A stretch of 8,356 bases of DNA from Microcaldota archaeon. GTDB taxonomy: Archaea; Micrarchaeota; Micrarchaeia; Micrarchaeales; Micrarchaeaceae. The stretch's first letter is position 1, and every line of letters begins with the position of its first letter. Below are positions 5,726 to 8,356 of the stretch, piece by piece. A program made the position numbers and the translations under genes. The notes under the pieces were generated by a model that made no database searches, had not been told where the DNA came from, and saw only the letters and a list, made by a program, of their open reading frames with translations. The stretch spans positions 1 to 8,356 of the forward strand of contig JAKBHG010000024.1 in NCBI GenBank assembly GCA_021836925.1, read 5' to 3'.

Positions 5726-6979
5726 TTATTCTATGAATCCGTAGCCGGTGAGCCTCCACCTTTTCGTGTCGTTCCTCATGACCGCGACTTTGGTGTCCTT
5801 CGTGGCGCAGATCGGGTGGTTGAGCTCCACGTCGACGTCGTTCTTCCTCACCTTCTTGATGTGGCCGATTCTCGTGGCAGTGCCTATGCCGAGTATGAGC
5901 GGCTCGCCCTGCGCGAACGCCCTCTTCGGTATGTCGGTCCTCTTGAGATCCGTGTACTTGAGCACCACCTCGTTCTTCGAATCCGGGAGCCTGCCCTGCC
6001 TTCCCACTAGGTTGCCGACAAGGCTGTCTGCCTTCGTTATCGATGGGTCAAGTGCAGTGCCGAACGCTATTAGCCCTCCTGGCACCGCCTCCTCGAGGCT
6101 TGACGTATCCGTGCTTATGCTGAGTATTTTTGTAAGGATGGGCTTGTATGTGTTGCCCTTCGCGTTCATTGACTTCATGCCTGGTCGTATCTCTATCTCC
6201 TCTCCGACTCTGAACTTGCCGGAGACGATCGCGCCGCCCACCACACCGCCGTTCATCTTCGTGACATCGGCGCCCGGCCTGTTGACGTCGAAAGACCTGA
6301 CCACGTACATGATGGGGTCCGCCGCCGTGTCCCTCTTAGGCCTTTCCATCTTCGTTATCATCTCCAGGAGGACATCGACGTTCACGCCGTGGTTCGCCAT
6401 GACCGGCACTATCGGCGCATCCTCTATCACGCTCCCCTTCAGGAATTCGCGTATCTGGTTGTAGTGCTGCACCGCCTTCTCCTTGCCGACTACGTCTACC
6501 TTGGTCTGCACGACCACTATGTTCTTTATGCCGAGTATGTTGATTATCATCAGGTGTTCGCGCGTCTGCTGCATAGGGCACGGCTCATTTGCAGCTATTA
6601 CAAAGAGTATCGCGTCTATGACGCTGCTGCCTGCTATCGCGGTCGCCATGAGGGTCTCGTGTCCCGGGGCGTCGAGTATCGAGATATGCATGACGGGCTG
6701 CGGCTCGCCCTCGCACCCCTCGCACTTGTCTCCAGTGGTATATGCCGAAGCGCCATCGCAGTCCTCGCACCTTTTTATCATCGCGTCCGCGTACCCGAGC
6801 TTTATCGTCATGTTTCTCTTCAGGCTCTCGCTGTGCCTATCCGTCCATATGCCGGTTATCGCCCTGGTCAGCGAGGTCTTGCCGTGGTCTATGTGGCCGA
6901 GCGTGCCTATGTTGAGCTCGCTCTGCCTGATTGCGGCAGCCATTTTCGCCTCGCCATGCTTCTGCTTCTGTTCAGCCAT
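5726..6979 (-). CDS. eif2g: Translation initiation factor 2 subunit gamma (aIF2-gamma)
   Basis: GTPase core of the aIF2 heterotrimer, which brings initiator Met-tRNA to the small ribosomal subunit. The protein has 417 residues from the ATG at 6979. Visible are the P-loop GHIDHGKT (28-35), switch 1 with MTIKLGYA (57-64), the zinc knuckle C71/C74 and C86/C89, DAPGH (103-107), two beta-barrel domains from about 222, and the family ending RWRLTGYGFIE. Departures from the usual sequence are N56 where the family has Gly before MTIK, T159-KVD in place of NKxD (G4), and M194-A-N in place of the SA-type G5. The start lies 7 bp after the rps6e stop, so the two form an operon. An in-frame ATG at 6943, with GAGG before it, would remove 12 residues and match the shorter N-terminus of other archaea. 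Identity is very secure. Confidence 0.96.
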   Translation of the reverse strand: MAEQKQKHGEAKMAAAIRQSELNIGTLGHIDHGKTSLTRAITGIWTDRHSESLKRNMTIKLGYADAMIKRCEDCDGASAYTTGDKCEGCEGEPQPVMHISILDAPGHETLMATAIAGSSVIDAILFVIAANEPCPMQQTREHLMIINILGIKNIVVVQTKVDVVGKEKAVQHYNQIREFLKGSVIEDAPIVPVMANHGVNVDVLLEMITKMERPKRDTAADPIMYVVRSFDVNRPGADVTKMNGGVVGGAIVSGKFRVGEEIEIRPGMKSMNAKGNTYKPILTKILSISTDTSSLEEAVPGGLIAFGTALDPSITKADSLVGNLVGRQGRLPDSKNEVVLKYTDLKRTDIPKRAFAQGEPLILGIGTATRIGHIKKVRKNDVDVELNHPICATKDTKVAVMRNDTKRWRLTGYGFIE

Positions 6980-6986
6980 GAGCACA

Positions 6987-7406
6987 CTACTTCTTCTCCT
7001 CCGCCGGCGCATCCGCTTCCGCGGCCGCTTCCTTCTTCTCCTTCTTCGGGAGTATCTCGTCTATCGGTTTGTCGCCGTATTCCGTGATGACCAGGTTGAT
7101 CTGCGCGGTGTTCTCCGACACCACGCTGCCGACCACAGTCTTCCTCCTGTACTCGCCCTTGTGCTTACCCGTCTTGCTGGTGAGCGCCAGGATGCCCTTG
7201 TTTGCGGTGCCCTGTATGCCCTTCCTCATAGGGAAGCCGCTCGTGGAGGAGCCACCGGTTATCTTCAGCTTGTAGCCTGTAAGGCCGATAGCCGATCCGT
7301 CTATTACGTCGCCCACGCTCCTGTTTAGGAACAGGGCCTTCTTGTCTCCGTCTATCTCCATCTGCGCGGTTCTGCCGCTCTTCTGGTCAGAGTAAACAAT
7401 CTTCAA
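6987..7406 (-). CDS. rps6e: 30S ribosomal protein S6e
   Basis: Small-subunit ribosomal protein shared by archaea and eukaryotes, 139 residues. The family core is clear: GDVIDGSAIGLTGYKLKITGG (32-52), GFPMR (57-61), and KGEYRRKTVVG (83-93). The usual signature (GGxDxxGxPM) is present except that Ser54 replaces Asp. The basic run that normally follows it is much less arginine-rich. A Lys/Glu/Ala-rich tail (about 121-139) is low-complexity and probably disordered. The start is a TTG at 7406: no ATG is available in frame, the N-terminus aligns with the family from there, and a perfect GGTGAT (7415-7410) ends three bases before it. It is the first gene of a two-gene operon with eif2g, and a weak promoter may lie in the gap after cdc48. 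Confidence 0.95.
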   Translation of the reverse strand: MKIVYSDQKSGRTAQMEIDGDKKALFLNRSVGDVIDGSAIGLTGYKLKITGGSSTSGFPMRKGIQGTANKGILALTSKTGKHKGEYRRKTVVGSVVSENTAQINLVITEYGDKPIDEILPKKEKKEAAAEADAPAEEKK

Positions 7407-7409
7407 TAC

Positions 7410-7415
7410 ATCACC
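7410..7415 (-). promoter_or_regulatory. Ribosome binding site for the TTG start of rps6e
   Basis: On the minus strand GGTGAT ends three bases before the TTG start. An ATG overlaps it (7411-7409) but hits a stop after one codon, so this site decides for TTG as the real start. Confidence 0.65.
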
Positions 7416-7440
7416 AATATTAGTATGACTATCAATCGAA

Positions 7441-7452
7441 CTTTGAAATAGG
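7441..7452 (-). promoter_or_regulatory. Candidate promoter of rps6e-eif2g
   Basis: In the 57-bp gap after cdc48, the minus strand reads CCTATTTCAAAG. As a TATA element it would start a transcript near 7418, about 12 bases before the TTG and just ahead of the ribosome binding site. The match is modest; read-through from cdc48 is the alternative. Confidence 0.3.
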
Positions 7453-7463
7453 CATGCCGTTCG

Positions 7464-8356
7464 CTACCTGTACATGTTCTCCGGCTCGTCCTTGAACTTC
7501 TTTATGCGCTCCACGAGCTCCTTCGGTATCGCGGGCTTGACCTCCGATATGGCATGGTCGAAGTCCTCGCCAGTAACTACGTACGGCGCCTCCTCTGATG
7601 GGGACTCCTTGCCGTTCCCGTTTCCTTCAAGCACTACCTCCTTCATCCTTTTCCTTATCGCTTCCATGCCCGCTTCGCGGCATATGTTCTCAATCTCCGC
7701 GCCAGTGTAGCCATCGGTTGCCTCGGCGAGCTTCGGCAGGCTGACGCTCTTGTCTAAAGGCATGCGCCTCGTGTGGACCTTGAATATCGCCTCCCTGGTC
7801 TCTGCATCTGGTATCGTTATCTCGATTATCTTGTCGAACCTGCCTGGCCTCATGAGCGCCGGGTCAATCATGTCCGGCCTGTTCGTGGCGGCTATGACAA
7901 CGACGTTCTTTACCTCCTGCAGGCCGTCCATCTCGGTAAGCAGGGTGTCGACTACCCTTTCCGTCACCATCGAGTCGGTGGAGTCCGAATCCCTGGCGGT
8001 CGCTATCGAGTCTATCTCATCAACGAATATTATGCACGGCGCGGCCTGACGTGCCTTTCTGAATATCTCCCTGACCGCGCGCTCGCTCTCTCCCACGAAC
8101 TTGCTGAGCAGCTCCGGTCCCTTGATTGATATGAAGTTTGATTCCCTCTCGGTCGCGACGGCCCTCGCCAGCAGAGTCTTTCCGGTGCCTGGGGCGCCGA
8201 CCAGCAGTACTCCCTTAACAGGCCTTATGCCCATCTTGTCGAATACCTCAGGATTCTTTATTGGCAGCTCCACCGCCTCCTTCAGCTCCTTTTTCACGTT
8301 GTCCAGGCCGCCTATGTCGTCCCACCTCACGTTGGGCTTTTCCAGGAACACCTCGC
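7464..8356 (-). CDS. cdc48: Cdc48/VCP-type AAA+ ATPase, C-terminal part (cut by window edge)
   Basis: Hexameric ATP-driven unfoldase (also called VAT in some archaea) that pulls proteins apart for the proteasome or complex disassembly. Only the second ATPase ring domain (D2) and C-terminus lie here; the frame is open to the edge, reading [17 protein letters not shown]. With residue 1 at 8351, it shows Walker A GAPGTGKT (52-59), the pore loop KFVGESE (84-90), Walker B IIFVDE (107-112), sensor 1 N157, arginine fingers R168 and R171, and [15 protein letters not shown] (214-228). The FVG pore loop and AVREIF place it as D2 rather than D1. A charged, glycine-bearing linker (about 242-256) is normal for the family. 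The protein ends M-Y-R, a hydrophobic-Tyr-X tail of the kind that docks on 20S proteasomes. A PAN-type ATPase is less likely from the D2 features. Confidence 0.93.
   Translation of the reverse strand, partial: EVFLEKPNVRWDDIGGLDNVKKELKEAVELPIKNPEVFDKMGIRPVKGVLLVGAPGTGKTLLARAVATERESNFISIKGPELLSKFVGESERAVREIFRKARQAAPCIIFVDEIDSIATARDSDSTDSMVTERVVDTLLTEMDGLQEVKNVVVIAATNRPDMIDPALMRPGRFDKIIEITIPDAETREAIFKVHTRRMPLDKSVSLPKLAEATDGYTGAEIENICREAGMEAIRKRMKEVVLEGNGNGKESPSEEAPYVVTGEDFDHAISEVKPAIPKELVERIKKFKDEPENMYR

Noticed and set aside
5681..6010. Plus-strand frame starting just after the orphan TATA element
   Set aside because: Almost all of it is antisense to the 3' end of eif2g, with arginine-, leucine- and histidine-rich content typical of shadow frames. 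The TATA element is kept as a separate observation.
5748..6464. Long open frame on the plus strand opposite eif2g
   Set aside because: It is antisense to a clearly identified gene and its composition follows from the codon bias of that gene. There is no family similarity or promoter.
6389..7328. Two overlapping long plus-strand frames across eif2g and rps6e
   Set aside because: Both are mirror frames of two well-identified minus-strand genes, and they read through the gene junction with low-complexity content.

Overview
The window is archaeal. It carries an archaeal/eukaryotic-type aspartyl-tRNA synthetase, the gamma subunit of initiation factor 2, ribosomal protein S6e and the C-terminal half of a Cdc48/VCP-type AAA+ ATPase. 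Bacteria do not have this set. Genes are preceded by AT-rich TATA-like boxes about 25-30 bp before the expected transcript start, and several have either leaderless-type starts or a GGAGGTGAT-like ribosome binding site in a fixed position. Isoleucine codons are mostly ATA, and AGG is the commonest arginine codon. The lineage cannot be fixed from this stretch alone. Several informational proteins deviate from usual archaeal signatures, which would suit a divergent group such as DPANN or a Thermoplasmata relative, but that is a weak inference.

Layout: positions 1-183 are non-coding, with hairpins, a TATA-like box and a 9-bp direct repeat. Five or six plus-strand genes follow: an alpha/beta hydrolase of the KANL3/TEX30 type (184-828), two adjacent proteins of unknown function (909-1472 and 1496-1951), a 14-helix MFS exporter (2060-3499), another unknown protein (3583-4089) and aspS (4169-5458). 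After a 267-bp convergent gap the minus strand carries, in transcription order, the 3' part of cdc48 (cut by the window edge), rps6e and eif2g.

How they work together: aspS, rps6e and eif2g serve translation (tRNA charging, the small ribosomal subunit and initiator tRNA delivery). rps6e and eif2g are 7 bp apart and almost certainly share a transcript. Cdc48 acts in protein unfolding and ends in a proteasome-docking-type tail. The plus-strand genes from the hydrolase to the unknown protein before aspS are accessory in character, and most have their own candidate promoter.

The points most worth checking are non-canonical G4, G5 and switch-1 residues in the eIF2-gamma GTPase, a mixed specificity signature and altered motif-2 loop in AspRS, the repeat-rich control region in front of the hydrolase, and the unassigned proteins. 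I did not find a convincing undescribed multi-gene system, CRISPR array, mobile element or RNA gene.
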